Shown here piece after piece: positions 10,880 through 24,085 of a stretch of 64,000 nt of DNA. Within the stretch, counting starts at the first letter, position 1; every line of letters begins with the position of its first letter. The DNA is taken from positions 1,426,001 to 1,490,000 of the forward strand of contig NW_020825330.1 in NCBI RefSeq assembly GCF_003286085.1, given 5' to 3'. The translations under genes and the position numbers were made by a program. The DNA is from Drosophila persimilis (Eukaryota; Arthropoda; Insecta; Diptera; Drosophilidae). A model generated the notes under the pieces. It searched no databases and was not told where the DNA came from. It was given only the letters and a program-made list of their open reading frames with translations.

Positions 10880-13800
10880 GGGGCTTCTTGAAAATGTAGC
10901 ACCTTTCGATAATACAAATTTTCAGTGCAGCAGAAAAGATCGGTTTTCATCTTGAAATAGTTACCGGAATAGCGAAATAGTTTTATTTGGAAGCTATTTG
11001 AAGTAGTGGATGCATTCCTGGCGATTCAGAGGAATGTACTGCCGGAAAAAACAACAAAAGATAAATTTCGTTGAGAGAGCTTCATAACTGATGGACCAGT
11101 TTGTAGAGAAACAGATGGACAAAGTTTGAATGTCTCTTTTTGATCAAGAATGTATGTACATATATACATATATACCTTTTCTGGGATCTGCAAATTTTAT
11201 AGTGCCCCGCAACGAATACTTAAGTGATATGCGGATAGTCGATTCGCTATAGCCATGTCCTTCGTTCCATCTTTTTATTTCTTTCCCCACATTTCCCCAG
11301 CAGATATCTTGTATACAGGCAAGCCTTCGCTTTGCGGAGCGGATCACTACATAGTGGCACATTGTTGTCCAAGTTGCAACTTTCGCTCTCACATTCTTTC
11401 GTTTTGAAATATAGTTCTCAAACTTTCCAAAAAGTGCTCGTCCGAAAAGGCGGAGAAGGACGAGAGGAGAGGAGAGGTGACGGCAGCTAAAAGCGATATT
11501 AGCGCAACAAATGGTTGCAAGCAATAAAGGGGAACAAGTTCGTAATGGCTTTGTCGAGTATTACGCCCGACAGATACCCATTTAAATATATGATTTGATC
11601 GATCAGAGCAGTCAGTTTAGAAGACCTAAATCTCTGTCTTCTTGCCCCTGAAGGTCATGCAGGTCAGGGAGAAGGCCTCTATGGCTTGTGCACATTCTCT
11701 CTCATTACTTAAGAAGTACAATGGAGTTAGAGCACAATAGAGTTCTGCACGAGTGTGTATCTTTTTGGCCGGTTGATCATCAGTACATTTGAGGGTTGTG
11801 TGATCGGAAACGAGTGCACTATACCCGTGTCCTCCCCGAGTACTGGGTATGGAAGAGCCATGAAAGCAATTACCATTAATCACACACGAACACATACAGA
11901 CAAATAAACGGACGGACAGGCGCACGGACGGACAGCGGAACGGACATGGAGACCAGCCTCAAAGGAACATTCTTCGCCACCGATCGATCTTGGTGCGCAA
12001 TGCAAAACGAGAAACTGAAACCGACTGAAACCAGAAAGGAAGGCCAGCTTCGGGGTGACGAAGCACCCAATACCCTTTCAGATCTATTGGTATTGCGCTG
12101 TGCAAACCATTTAGTGCTGCGCGTCCTTCTCTTCTCAAAGCAATGATACTTTCTGCAAGGGTATGAGAAAAGGAAAAACTTTTATCGAAGCCTGTATACC
12201 CTCAGCCATAGATTCTGTCCTGCCTGCCCCTCCAGTGTCCTCTTTCTCGAACTCATCCTCGAGAGTCTCGCTTACTCTCAATTTCTTATTTATGAGAGTG
12301 CTCCCTACGATGGCAGCGCTACCCACTGATCTGGGAGCATCACGGGCCGATTGGACATGAGAAGCATCTAGATATTTGGTAGGAATTATGTCTAGAAATT
12401 GAGTAATGGGATTTTTGGAAACTCAAATGGCTACATTTGAAGTTTGTGATTGTGACTTTGGGGTGATTTGAGTGAATGATTTTTATTCAACGGTGAGTAT
12501 TCTTCAGGGATTGCCATTCTCTGGTATGTGTGGACCAATGCATGGGTATATTCTAGCCGGGTTCCTGTTTCGAAAAGTTCTCCTCTCTTTGGGGTAATTT
12601 TTTTTCCTCATCCTCTGCATTTGTCAACTGGATCTGAAGAGTGTGGTGCGACGCTAGGGGACACCAGGGGCAGGGGGTAGCACTGTGGAGACGCTGTGGC
12701 GAAGGGGCCCCAACAAATTTGTTTCAATTGCCGTTCGTTTCGCTCAGTGGTCGGACAACTTTTCAATGGCAGTGGGGGGGTGGGGGCCTTTGACAAATGA
12801 TCGCTGATAAGAGGCCGAAACGAGGCAGAGAGAGCAGCAAAGAGCAGATTCGAAAACAAATTGAAAGGGAGGACCGTGGGGCAGGCAGTTGGCAGGGTGC
12901 ACCATAAGTGGGTCGCGATCGAGTTTCGATCCTAGGAGAGGTCCTAGAATGATCTTCTGGTTGCCTTTCTCTTAGCGCCGCCGGCAGGTGCAGATCTTAT
13001 GTGATCGACGGGATCCTTTGCTTATTTATGCTCAGGGGCCGCGCCCGGCCCGTTATGGTCTCCTGCAGGAACGGTGGCAGAGGGAGGGGAAGCTGTGTAG
13101 GGCCTGCCCTGCCCTGCCCTGCCGACTGGCGCCAGTTGGATGAGGGCTCCTGCCGCTGCTGTTTCTGCTTCACTTATCTGGCCACCGCCATCAGGGTCAA
13201 CTCAATTCGGCAGTTCTTTTGTTCAGCTCGGATTCAGATTCGGGTTTGAGTTTGGGTTTTTCGGTTTTTTTTTGGTTTTTTGGGTTCTTGGGCTTGAGCT
13301 GGTCTTGGAGATCCGTTCAGCTTTTGTGAAACTTGAGAACACTTCATGTGTTGGCTCCGAGGTTGGCTGGACAACGGAGCGAACAAAGAGCGCCGAGAGC
13401 CGAGAGTCTGGGGCCGGCCGTGTCAGAAGTTCACACAAAACTTGTGAAGTTCCTTCGTCTTGTGCATCCTGAAGTGGAGCCTGTCGCGGACTGGAGTGCA
13501 AGGCGGCGCCGGAAGCTGTTCAGACAGCGCCTGACCAGCTCCTATCGAGCAATTAGCTGCGACCGACCATTCGACCATCCCATCCATCCATCTATCCATC
13601 CATCCAAAGCATCTGCACTCCGGCATAGGACTGACCCACAATCTCTACTCGAAGACTAGACCAAGGTCCGGGTATCGACAATCTAAGCGAAAGCATTAGG
13701 AAAAAAAAAACAGAAAAGGCTAGTTTTAGGAGCCGAAGTATGAAATACGCTTGACACGCTTGCATATCCAGTTGACTTAGGGATAAATATAAGCCACAAG

Positions 13801-14440
13801 TCAAAGATAATCTGCAATAGATTTTAGTAGACGTCCGAGCGCAAGAGGGAAGCTAGTGAGCCGGGGGTTGGCTAGTCAAGCAGAGGGCTCCTGCTGATAA
13901 GTAGCATTTCATATTAGTATTTTCTTCTTCCGTTAGTACAAACGTTGTAAAGGACTGTTTGGAAATCCCTTTTTACATATCTCTTTAGCGACCTATAAGT
14001 CCAATATGAATATAGCCTGGCAGTAGATATGCAGGTACTTTGAATCAGATTCTGCAGATATACAAAATCGCTGTTATATCTTAGCTTTCAATTGAATTGA
14101 ATGCTTGAACGATTGAACAATAAATATCCGTCCTTTGGTTATAGTGGTAGAAACGCTCTTCCCCGGAAGGGTATCAGGGTGTAGGGTATATAGGGTATAG
14201 GTCAATCTATGTAGATGGGTCAGTCACGATTACTACCCCATTTCGGGGGCACAATCAGCGTCATGCAACATTACAGTGCCTAAACAATGAAAGGCTTTTA
14301 GTGGCCCCCGCAAAAACCCCAAAAAGCAGACACTGCCACACACCCAGCCCGTTCGCACGCAGCCACTAATGACCCACGCATCGATCCCGTTTTTTTTTTT
14401 TGTATTTTCACTCCTTTGTGTGTGTGGGATTTGTCCTTAG
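10880..14440. other. Intergenic region between Mdh pair and pickpocket gene
   Basis: No coding sequence can be supported here. 11150-11175 is a TATATACATATA run. 12151-12165 has CTGCAAGGGTATGAG, a fragment of the dispersed TACCCTTGCAG element in reverse. 13215-13285 is a GATTCGGGTTTG/GGTTTTT run, and 13580-13606 is an (ATCC)n tract. 13300-13680 is GC-richer and could contain the promoter or a 5' UTR exon of the channel gene, but no convincing donor was found. 14160-14200 holds a further GGAAGGGTATC fragment. Confidence 0.4.
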
Positions 14441-14550
14441 GTTAGTCCTTCAGGCAAGCTGACACGAGCCAGAGCTGCTCTGGTCGCTGGATTATTGGTG
14501 GACCATTGACTGTGGCCTCGACCGGGGCGAGCAATGTTTCTGAAACGAAA

Positions 14551-16710
14551 ATGCCGCAAGAGAAACGCGTCCACGAGTCCACCAGGCGGCAACGAGCCCT
14601 CGAGACTCTGGTCATCTTCCGCCGGAGTCTCATCTACCAGACGAAGGAATTCTTCCAGAACTCCACCCTTCATGGCGTTCGCTACATTGCCGAAACGGGT
14701 CGTCCCATCGGTGAGAAGTTCATGTGGTTCTGCTTCACATCGATTGGTGCCGTCACCGCTCTGGTCATCATCATGAGCCTGTGGGAGAAGTTCCAAACGA
14801 ATCCGACCATCACCGGTCTGGACACGGACTTTCACAACCAGAATGTCGTCTTTCCCACAACAATTGTCTGCCCGGAGGCGGCCTTCGATCATGAAAAGTC
14901 CTATGCGGCGGTCTACAAAAGTTTGGCGTGAGTACAGCACCCGGAAATATCGGCCTTGTGGTATATACTTTGCTGCTTCCAAACAGGAACTATGACGATA
15001 CACACGCACAGATGTTTGCCCCATTCTTAGAGCTACTCACATCGCTCAACTTCGGCAACATTCGCGACGCCAAGGTGCTGTCCGAGTCGATACCCAAGGA
15101 CCAACTGGAGGAGCACACCATCAGGCAGTGGGCGTTCGAGGGCCACATCAGTTGCGAGAATACCTTCGTGTCGTGCAAGTATCGCGACGAGGACATACCC
15201 TGCTGCGATCACTTCGAGCCCATCTATACGGAGCACGGCTTCTGCTATGCCTTCAACAGTCGCTTCAAGTCCACGGCCACCGAAGAGTAAGTGCATTTTG
15301 TCCGTCTTCTGGCCGTTTATCTGGATCTGAGCCAGGATCTTTTGTGTGTTTTAGCATCAAGACGGGAGCCCCGCACGATCTCTACGAGACGGACAAGAAG
15401 TGGGCCCTCTTCTTTGTGCCCAACAGCACCTCCAGGGTGAGTCCTGAAGGAGAAAGAATACGATTTGGGGATACTGAATACTGATACTAGTCCTGTCTAT
15501 GTTTGATGACAGATTTTCATCTTTTCGAATGAGGAGTACTTTGGATCGGACTTCAATGCACAGATCGACTGGTCCGAGAGCCAGCTGGTGGAGGTGCGGA
15601 TCTCCAAGAAGAACACCTACACCACGGACGATGCCCGCCAGCTGTCCATCGGCCAGCGAAAGTGCATCTTCAGCGATGAGGTGAAGCTCAACTACTTTCC
15701 GGACGTGTACACGTTCTCCTCCTGCATGAAGCAGTGCCGCATGAACAAGGCAATCAAGCTGTGCAAGTGCAATCCACCCTTTTACAAGCCCATAAGTGAG
15801 TCAGTCCATAAGTCCATAGATCCTCCGTAACGGATCCTCCTCTGCCTTCCAGACAACGTTCCCATGTGCATGGTCAAGGACTTTGACTGCCTCGACGAGT
15901 TCAAGGCGAATATTACCAACATCAAGGACTGCTTGCAGTGCGAGCTCAGCTGCTCCAAGACTGTGTTCAACATTGACAAGCTAATCAAGATGTGAGTGTT
16001 CCGTAGTCCTCCCCGTTTTCCATACTTCCCTCTAATGGTATGCCTCTCCCAGAATGGATCGACCCGAGAGTACGGGAGTACTGGTCGAGTTCCTCACATG
16101 GCCCATCATCCGCTACAAGCGTGAGGTTCTCTTCGGCTGGGTGGATCTGCTGGTGTCCTTCGGGGGCATTGCCAGTCTCTTCCTTGGCTTTTCGCTGCTA
16201 TCTGGCGTTGAGATCATTTACTACTTCACGCTGCGCGCCTGCTGCATGGTCTACAAGAATCGCGTAAGTTTTCCCAGGACTCCTGCTCCTGCTCCTCTGC
16301 TCTGCTCTGCTCTGCTCCTCTCTAATTCTCCGACTCTCTCTTTTTCTGTGCTAGCAAGAGCTATACGAGATCGAGGAGCGCATTCGTAAAGAGCCTCCCC
16401 CATCGATTGATCTCCAGCTGCGGCTCAAGTCGCATTCAACACTGAGGATGGGCACCCCTTCCACCTCGGCCGTGCTGCAGGTGAAGCCCGTGGGGGAGGC
16501 AGGCGGGGGATCTCAGCGAAAACACGAAATGGTTTGTTCTGCAATGCAATATTTGTTGGTTTTCTTATCTAGCTTCTTTGTCGTTTGCAGAGCTTTTATA
16601 ACCACACAAAGAATTTGTATCGCAGCCCCAAAGTTTTGCCCGATCATGGGTATGGATCCACCACCATGAAATCTTGGAAAGCGTCCGATCAGGCACAGTA
16701 TATTCCTTGA
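14551..16710 (+). CDS. Pickpocket-family DEG/ENaC sodium channel subunit
   Basis: Amiloride-sensitive-type cation channel subunit of the plasma membrane; fly pickpockets serve taste, pheromone and mechanical sensing. Exons by GT-AG and phase: 14551-14927, 14987-15286, 15355-15436, 15513-15795, 15853-15991, 16053-16263, 16355-16531, 16591-16710; 1689 nt, 562 aa. Visible marks: the gating His-Gly in NSTLHG (residues 41-42), TM1 at about 56-80, a cysteine-rich ectodomain with CKCNPPFYKP and CLQCELSCSK, TM2 at about 424-452 with LFLGFSLLSGVEIIYYF, which contains the G-x-S selectivity filter near 439-441, and a cytoplasmic tail. An upstream in-frame stop lies at 14443, and an acceptor at 14440 would begin the 5' UTR part of exon 1; ATG 14551 is the first in frame. 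The X-linked fly members ppk28 (water taste) and ppk23 (pheromone) are candidate orthologues; I cannot choose between them. The last codons overlap a tandem repeat. Confidence 0.88.
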
Positions 16711-16886
16711 GTTTCGTGAATTGAAAGCAATCGATAACAGCCTTCGATGACAGCACAGTAGTATTTTCCAATCGATAACAGCCTTCGATAATAGCACAGT
16801 AGTATTTTGCTTGAGTTTCGGGAATATTTCGAATTTAAAGACGTCGATAAGAGCCTTCGACGATAGCTTGGTCGATAACACCGATT
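16690..16886. repeat. Imperfect tandem repeat at the channel gene 3' end, CGATA-rich
   Basis: Three diverged units are seen. Unit 1 starts at about 16691 with GGCACAGTATATTCCTTGAG, inside the last codons of the channel gene, and continues to CGATAACAGCCTTCGATGAC. Unit 2 (16752-16792) is a shorter copy with AGCACAGTAGTATTTTCC and CGATAACAGCCTTCGATAAT. Unit 3 (16793-16864) again has AGCACAGTAGTATTTTGC, TTGAGTTTCG and CGATAAGAGCCTTCGACGAT. Six CGATA cores occur (16732, 16773, 16786, 16845, 16861, 16873). The array contains the stop codon and the start of the 3' UTR. Confidence 0.75.
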
Positions 16887-17026
16887 AACACTGAGTGGCA
16901 GATAATTGTATTCCTTAAATATCGTACCGCCTGCCCATTTAGGAGGAGGCGTCACTGCGGAGTGTGAATTTTGAATTGCGGTCTTGCTTTTAATTAAATA
17001 TATATATCATATAAAAACTATATCAA

Positions 17027-17068
17027 AATAAATAACCAACAAACCAATACGTACAGCACAGTAATAAA
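17027..17068 (+). terminator. Candidate polyadenylation signals of the channel gene
   Basis: AATAAA occurs at 17027-17032 and again at 17063-17068, 320-360 bp after the stop codon, in AT-rich DNA. They are the first canonical signals after the gene and would give a 3' UTR that includes the whole tandem repeat. Confidence 0.45.
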
Positions 17069-18170
17069 GAACGTACATACAAACTATATATTCAGCTCAA
17101 AAAATAGTAGAAAAACAGAGTGAAATTGTTTCAGCTGCCGCCACAGGAATACAGGAATGTGCCGCCAGCCGCTCGCCGCCACCAACGATGGATTTTTCTC
17201 CCAATTAAACTTCAGTCTTCAGTGCTGCATACTTAGCGGCGGAGTTCAGTGCACTGTGGGTGCAGACCCCACACCCAATACAGCTCACCCCACCCCGCTC
17301 CACCGTGCAGAGCCAACCACAGACTACCCGCCGCAACCCTCCGCAAAGCCTTCCAACCAAATTCCCCGGCATTCAGAGCCACAGTTGAGCAAAAGCGAAA
17401 AGCATTTTTCAGTTAACATCGTTGCCGGCTCATTGTTAATTCCCCAGCCATCGTGCCGTAGAAAGAGATGGAGACCAGGGAGCGACAAGGAGAGAGAGAC
17501 AGAGAGAGTGATGACTGCCAACAGGTGGGGGACTGGGTGGGTGGCTGGCGGTTGTAGTTGTAATTGCAGTTGTAAGCCGCGTAGTACGCGCCGCACACAG
17601 TCGTCTGGCGGGAGAGGCAAGCAGGGCAAAGCAGTGGGCAAGGCAAAGCAGAGCATGCAAGCAGTGAAGAGCACGATGGAGGTGAGCCACTGGCATTCAA
17701 CTCTCTCCGGCCACCCCCGCACCCGCACCCGCACCCGCATCCCGCCCCACCCACCTGTTCCCTGGCACTTTGCATATTTCTGTGAATGAAACCGCCGGAT
17801 AGTTTGTAAAAGGCAGAGCGGGAGAGCTCTTTGTTGGGCGGCAGAGGCGGCCACTCGCAGGGATTAAGATGCAGCGATCGCTCCATGGGAACCCCTCTCC
17901 AGCGACCGGGGAGGGGGGAGCGGGGTCGGGATTACCAAGCCAACTCCGTCTTTAAATCCGACAGCAAAAATGGAAGCGAAACCCTGACAACAGAACCAAA
18001 GAAAGAAAACCAAACAAAAAAGAAAAACAATTAGGGCCTGTTAACGGGAATGTTGACGATGCAAACACACACGGCACGCCCTCAACGCCCACACACACAC
18101 ACACACATGCATATATGTATGCATGTATACTTAGGCGCATGCATAAATAAATTTAGAAAAGTTAATTGAA

Positions 18171-18232
18171 ACAAGAAAGGAAGACTGACTGTCTTTCGGG
18201 GTACCGAGACTTTGATACCCTTGCAGATCCTA
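18171..18232 (+). repeat. Dispersed short element, copy 1 (left end)
   Basis: The stretch begins ACAAGAAAGGAAGACTG, has a small inverted repeat (TCGGGGTACCGA) and then ACTTTGATACCCTTGCAG followed by ATC. The copy at 20488 has the same order of parts. Such ends are common in short non-autonomous repeats of obscura-group and other Drosophila genomes. The right end of this copy is not clear. Confidence 0.55.
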
Positions 18233-20487
18233 CTATATGGATACACTCGTGGCATTACAGGATACAGGATTACAGGATTACAGGATTTAATGAAATCATC
18301 TTAAATGGTAAATATATTTTTTAATTGCTTGAATTTGTATGTTCATATATTACAGGACGTCCAGCAGTTGGAAGTCGAAGGTGCAGAGGCTAGAATTGGG
18401 GCACAATTGAATATTCTCGTCAAGGGCGGCGAAACCCTCGAAAAGAATAATTCAATTCCATGCAAACAACAAAAAGAAGAGATACTATCAAAAGGGAACA
18501 GCATTTCCACACAAATACAATCGACTGCCTTATTTATGTGTCTAGCTTCCTTAGCATTGAAGAGATATGGCCGCACTATTAAGGCCACACAACTGTCGAT
18601 GGAGTAAATAAGATATAGTCTTAGAATTCTATAAAATCATTTCGAACTGAAGCTTTAAAAGGCTTGAAGTTAATTGAGGGACAGAGAGACTATTATGGAT
18701 TGATATTCATTGATATCATGGATTGATTCGTGCTTCCTTGGAGTAACCACCCTTAAAAGCTAAGCCACACTGCCAGAGATAGAGAGAGAGAGAGAGAGAG
18801 AAAGGAGAAAGGAGAGAAAAAGAGAGAAAGAGAATTTCCTATCCGTTCAAGGCCAATGAGTGCCACAGCTAGTATCATATAAAAATGGTGACATTTTCTC
18901 CCGCCTGTGGCCTAATATAAAACGAAATAAAGTCGAATGGCATTAATTGATTCAGGATTTGGCCAACATGGAGAGTGAGACTCTTTTGACACACTGTGTC
19001 TGTGTTTGTGTCTGTGTCTGTGTCTGTGTATATGGAGATCTCTTCCGCATTCCGCATTCCGCATTCTGTTTTTCGCATTCCGTTTTCCGTGTACTTAGGC
19101 ACAGAACCAGACGGAGAACCCACCAATCAGCTTTGACTGCTGCTCGATGTACACACAACATATTTGCTTTTCAATTTGCATTTTTAAAATGGCCCATAAA
19201 AGTGTTATAAAGCCTTAATGATACGGCCAAAAACCCAGTTGATTGCCTTTGAAAACTTGCATAAAAAAGAAAACCCATTTCAAAACAGGTAACTAATTGA
19301 AATTTTAAGAGACTTACTGCAAAGATGTTAATTGTCGTACGAGTAGTAGCCCAAGAAATTTGTTAAAGGCCGGCATGAAAACAAGGCTGAAAAGCTTTTT
19401 GGATTTGCCATAGCCTCCACTTTGCATGGATCGTGGTACCTACTTCTTTGTAGAGGAAGTGGCTCTGAATGCATGAATAATTGACTATGATTGATCACGA
19501 ATCCATACGCTTAAGTTATGGCTGTGCTGGCGCTGAACGAATCCAATATACCCTGGTACGGACTGGGACTCCCGCTCGGAATGAGCCAAAAGCAAATGAG
19601 CTTGTGACTTGCGGCAAGGACAATGCGGCAATGGCGGCTGTGGCAGCGGCGGCGCTAGTTTTTCACGCGGATACGCAATGTGCCGCAGGCGGAGCCGGAT
19701 GCGGACTGACTTTGAAAAAAACAAAAAGAAAAAAGAAGAAGAAATGCATGGGGCCGAAGCAGAACAAGAACAACAACAGCAGCAGAAGGGAGGAAAATGG
19801 TCGCAAGCAAATGAGCAGCAGCAGGGGCATGGGTAGCGGCAGCCAAAAAGGAGGCGGACTGGCTGACGGGGGCGTGGCCTGACAGGCAGCTTAATTAAGA
19901 TTGCAAGGATAATGTAGAAATTAAGACACAAAATACCAGAAGAAGAATGAGCAAAGTTTTTAAGTCGCGTCGTAAACTTTTCCGCCCAGACTCCATCATG
20001 CCATCCGGCAGCGGCACTCCGCCCGCTTGCCCCTGAGGGCGGGACGGGACGAGACGGGACGGGGAATGTAAGCAATATTTTACCAGGATTTTTCTGTGCA
20101 ACTTCGATTAGGAAACGCCAGCAACAGTGCAGAAAACAAAACATTCGATGAATTTATTGAATTAAATCTTTCAAACACAATGCACAAAAATATTGCCACC
20201 GAGAAAAAGCCACCACAATAGAGAGATGCCAGGACCTACATATTCCATTTCCCCGTTTTGTTGCAGATGACAGAGTGGCAAGTGCTCTGCTTCCGGTGGG
20301 GGACTCTTAGTTGCACTCCCCCACCGACACCCACACCCACACCCACGCCCACGCCCACGCCCGAAATAAGCTCGGTTCTGCACTTCCTCTACAACATTGT
20401 CTTTTTGGCTCTGGCTCTGGCTCTGGCCCCAACTGAAAGTTGAGTCCTGCAACATAAACATAAACTAAATGCAATGCAATGCCAAAA

Positions 20488-20714
20488 ACAAGAAAGGACG
20501 ACCAGCTTCCGGGTAGCCGGAACTTTGATACCCTTGCAGATCTTCCTTGTTCCGGTAGGATATAGAGAGAATTTCTGCTTAGACAAACAGAATATGTAAT
20601 ACGAAAGCTAGCTTTCTTCTATCCACATGACATACATACAAATATATGTACATATGTTTGTATGTATAATTCTGATGCAATCCGTGATACACTCTCTCTG
20701 GGGAAGGGTATTTA
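20488..20714 (+). mobile_element. Dispersed short element, copy 2
   Basis: The left end matches copy 1: ACAAGAAAGGACGACCAG, an inverted repeat TTCCGG...CCGGAA, then AACTTTGATACCCTTGCAGA. The right limit is placed at GGGAAGGGTATTTAAA (20700-20714), where GAAGGGTAT mirrors the left ATACCCTT. The interior has no open frame of note, so it would be non-autonomous. The family is not named from sequence alone. Confidence 0.45.
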
Positions 20715-23369
20715 AAAACAAAAGTCAAGTCCACTCGAGTGTCCAACTGTTTGCTCTGTCTCTCTTCTGCACTCTTCTGCTCTGGAACTGTGTGTGTGCG
20801 TGTCTGTGCTTGTTGATGCGTGTGCATGTGATCTGTTTGCTGCGATTAGAAAATGATTTACACCTCTGGCAGAAGCGTCGAGCCAGAGACAGAGACAGAG
20901 ACAGAAACAGAGAGAGGGAATGGGAATGGGAAGGGGAAGGGGAATGGCATGGAAGGCCTGGCCGATGACTTGGCACCGGTCTGGACAACAGAAGAAGAAG
21001 ATGCTACAGCTACAGCTACAGCTACAGCTACAGCTACAGCTGCAGTGGCACAGAGGACCAGGAGCAGCCACTGCATTCTCGTTCTATGCAATTACACATT
21101 TTATTATTATTAACGTTAATGTCGCCCCTGGGATGATGGCACTAACGCCTGCTCCCGGCTCCACATAAAAGGCGCTTATTAATAAGAAATTGCAATAAAC
21201 TACAAGACATACCAACGCTCACCCTCCTCCACCTCCCTGCTCTCTGAAGCACACACTCCTATTGTGGTCATGAGCAGGATATGCTTCTAGTGCAAGGTAA
21301 GCCTCTCTCATCCGCTCTCTCTTTCTCCAGTACTTGGCCGAACGCCGCTCACTGAGGTGACCTTACCTTGCATGAGTGTGTACCCTGGCACAGGCACGCT
21401 GGCGCTTAGGCAAGCAACAGCTGGTGGTGAGAGAGAGAGAGAGAGAGAGCAGAAGCAGCAGAAACAGCTGGCAGAAGAAAGTCACCCGCTGCTACTGCCG
21501 TTCTCCTTCCAATTCCAATTCCCCCTCCCTTCGCCCCATTCCAGGCGCTGCACCTTCTCGTTGCTGGATTAAAAGTAAATCAAGCTGGCGACGTCGACGC
21601 TCCACATATTTTATTAAGCTGGAAACCAGTAATAAAGTAGGAAGCTCGCTGCCAGCTGCAGCTCGCTCTCACAAACCGTCGCACAGAAAGAGAGTGTGCT
21701 GCTCAAGAGTGCACTCTCTCAGTGGCGTTACATTCGCCTGTCCGCTGCACAGTGGAAGAAATAACGTAATTTTGAGCTGCCTTTGTAACAAACGGATGTG
21801 CGCATAGTGAAAATCCAATTAATTTTATTAATTAGGGCAGGTACCTTGAGTAATGATTATTTTATATTTTTGTAGCCGAAAATATCATCCACTTGGGATA
21901 GCCGTACCGAAAAATTAAATCTACAAAAAATATACGACCTATCCCTGAAGAATTAATCTTTGTTTCATGCCTCCTTCAGTGCTTCATGTCCCTCCCGCGA
22001 TATAAATTGACAGTGCAATTCATTTAATGCAATACATATCTGCACCAGGAATAAATAATAAATGAATGGGGGTATCGTCCTGCACATGATGCCACTTGCC
22101 TTTGAAAACAATCAATTGTTGTGACAGTTGGGATATTTCTCCCACTGTGCGCACTGGCCGCCCTGCCTGTGATGGGGTTGCAGTTGGTTGTAACGTAATG
22201 TGGGGACATCTCTGCTCCTCTCCGCTCCATGCTAGAACCGAACCTGCACGCGCAAAAGTTCTTAAAGGGCAGTGACGCATTTAATGCGAAACGGGGAAAC
22301 GGGCGCCAGGAATCGTAGCCACAGGGATTCGTATTGCGAATGGGATTTGTAATGTTCTTTATCATCTTTTCTTTGCTACCGATCCGGCCCTGACTCTCCC
22401 TCTGTCTTAGGCCCGAAATGTGTGTCTGTCTAATGCCGGTTTATCTTCTACGTTACGTTGCGTATACGTAATATGCCGAAACTCTCTCTCCTTCGCTCTC
22501 TGCTGATGTTTGCTTAAGAGAGTAGAGCGCGCGCGTCGCTAGCTGGTCGTGTTGGACGGACTGACTGCTGCCTGATGCCTGCTGCTGCATGATGCCTCCT
22601 CCTGTAAGCGCTGTTCATGTTGTTTGTTTGTTTGTTCGCTCGTTCGTTTGTTTGTCAGACTCAGCCTCAGCCTCAGCCACAGCTTGCTGCTTGTTCTTGT
22701 TCCTCCTGCACTCTATTCGCATACAAAAACACACTCACATAGCCACAGGCACTGAGCGAAAAAAGCGCTAGAATATGTAATGATTACAGAAGAATTTAAG
22801 AGAATTTCCTGTATAAGTATGATAGAATAGAAAAGTGGTTCTGTCGTAAAAGAACCATATGAACTTTTCTCAGTCTTCGATCGTTCCTTGAGTGATCTAT
22901 AGTATTTACATTCTTGGCAGAGAACATATAGGTTTAGACACATTCAATATATGGTCTAAGGTTAAGCGCTTAGCACAGTCCCTGTCTCATATTTTAGTCC
23001 TGCTTAAAGTGCTCAATAATTGAAAATATGACCTTACTGGGTCTCGAAAGTGGTTTGATTTGGGCTTTTAATATGAGAAATTCGGCCAAGCTGTAGTAGA
23101 ACTATAAATATGTATTTCTCTCGGTGTATGCATGAGCCGCAGTTGCATGCAGCCGCAGTTGGTTCTGGTGCTGGTGCTGGTGCTGCTGCCGCATGCGGCA
23201 TCGCTGTAGTCGCCTCTGCCACAGTTGAATTCGTGTGCTGGTCGCGTGAGGACGTGCATATCTTGCCGCACGAAAGAAAAAATCCGAAACAGAGTTGTGT
23301 TTTTGTCCACGTTCGTTTCGTTTCGTTTCGTTTCGCTCGCGATTCGTTTTCGATTTCGATTTCGGTTCG

Positions 23370-24085
23370 CGCTCTGTAGAGGAGCTTACAGACTGATAGC
23401 AAGACTCAGAGCCAGGCTTAGAGCCCCGACCCGGCCCGAACCGAACCGAGCTGGCGCTGGCTTCGTGGCGGCGATCTTCGGGGCGACAAAAACAACAACT
23501 AAAGAGTGAACGTTCTTTCCAGTTCTGCAACAACAACTGCAACAACAGCAACAACAGCAGCAACAACAACAACAACAACAACAAAAAGTGAAATATTACA
23601 TTTTAATTTTGTGCCTACCACCCAACTCCCACCCCATCCCCCCGCATTACCCTTGAGGAGCGCAAATGCATTTTCAGTTTCTCTCCAAATCCGCAAACGC
23701 GAATCCGCATCCGTATCTGTGTCTCTGTCCGTGTCCGCGTGTCCGCGCGTGTGTGTGTGCGGCTCTTTTTTTTTCCTGATTTTTGTTTTAGTGCCAAAAC
23801 TAGTTTCGAGTTAATTGAATATTTCTTTTTCGTATTTTTCGTTCGTATTTCGTATTTTCGGTCCATTCCTGCACGCTGCAGAGAGAGAGAGAGAGAGAGA
23901 GAGACGCCACGCAGAGGCAGCGGCAGCGGCAGCGGCAGAGGCAGATGCTGAGGCCAGAGGCAGTGGCAGTGGCAAGAGCCCAGACCAGAAGCTAATTTGC
24001 ACAAAATGCTGTTTGATCGTCGCAACGTCGGAACGTGTCCGGCCCAGAGAGCGCAGTTGCAGCAGTTGCAGCAGAGTGACTTAAT
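23370..24085 (+). other. Putative promoter and 5' UTR exon with splice donor
   Basis: The segment follows a (TTTCG)n run (23309-23335). It is rich in CAA/CAG triplets and in GC, as long fly 5' UTRs often are, and ends with a strong donor GACTTAAT|GTAAGTGC at 24085/24086. It has no long clean reading frame on +. It could be the first exon of the gene whose coding exon starts after the acceptor at 54019, with an intron of about 30 kb, but that link is speculation. The region also contains a (GA)n tract at 23881-23904. Confidence 0.35.

Larger units (their letters stand above)
17069..23370. other. Gene-free region with microsatellites and element copies
   Basis: No convincing coding sequence. 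It contains a (CA)n tract at 18090-18107, (GA)n at 18777-18837 and 21429-21449, TGTGTC hexamers at 18997-19029, a CCCACA/CCCACG hexamer run at 20325-20362, TACAGC hexamers at 21004-21044, and two copies of a dispersed element (18171 and 20488). Open frames at 17157-17789 (+) and 19485-20144 (-) have low-complexity translations and no recognisable domain. 22450-22620 is a GC-mixed stretch with GAGTAGAGCGCGCG. No RNA gene is recognised. Confidence 0.4.

Noticed and set aside
17157-17789. 210-codon plus-strand frame after the channel gene
   Set aside because: Composition follows low-complexity DNA (RTRTRTR, KAVGKAKQS), there is an equally long frame on the other strand, and no domain is seen.
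19485-20144. 219-codon minus-strand frame rich in Cys, Pro and Ser
   Set aside because: The translation comes from GCAGCAG/AAGAAG-type repeats on the plus strand; no conserved family is recognised.
23102-23584. Minus-strand frame starting with poly-Leu, like a signal peptide
   Set aside because: The poly-Leu is the reverse of a CAA/CAG repeat; the rest has no domain.
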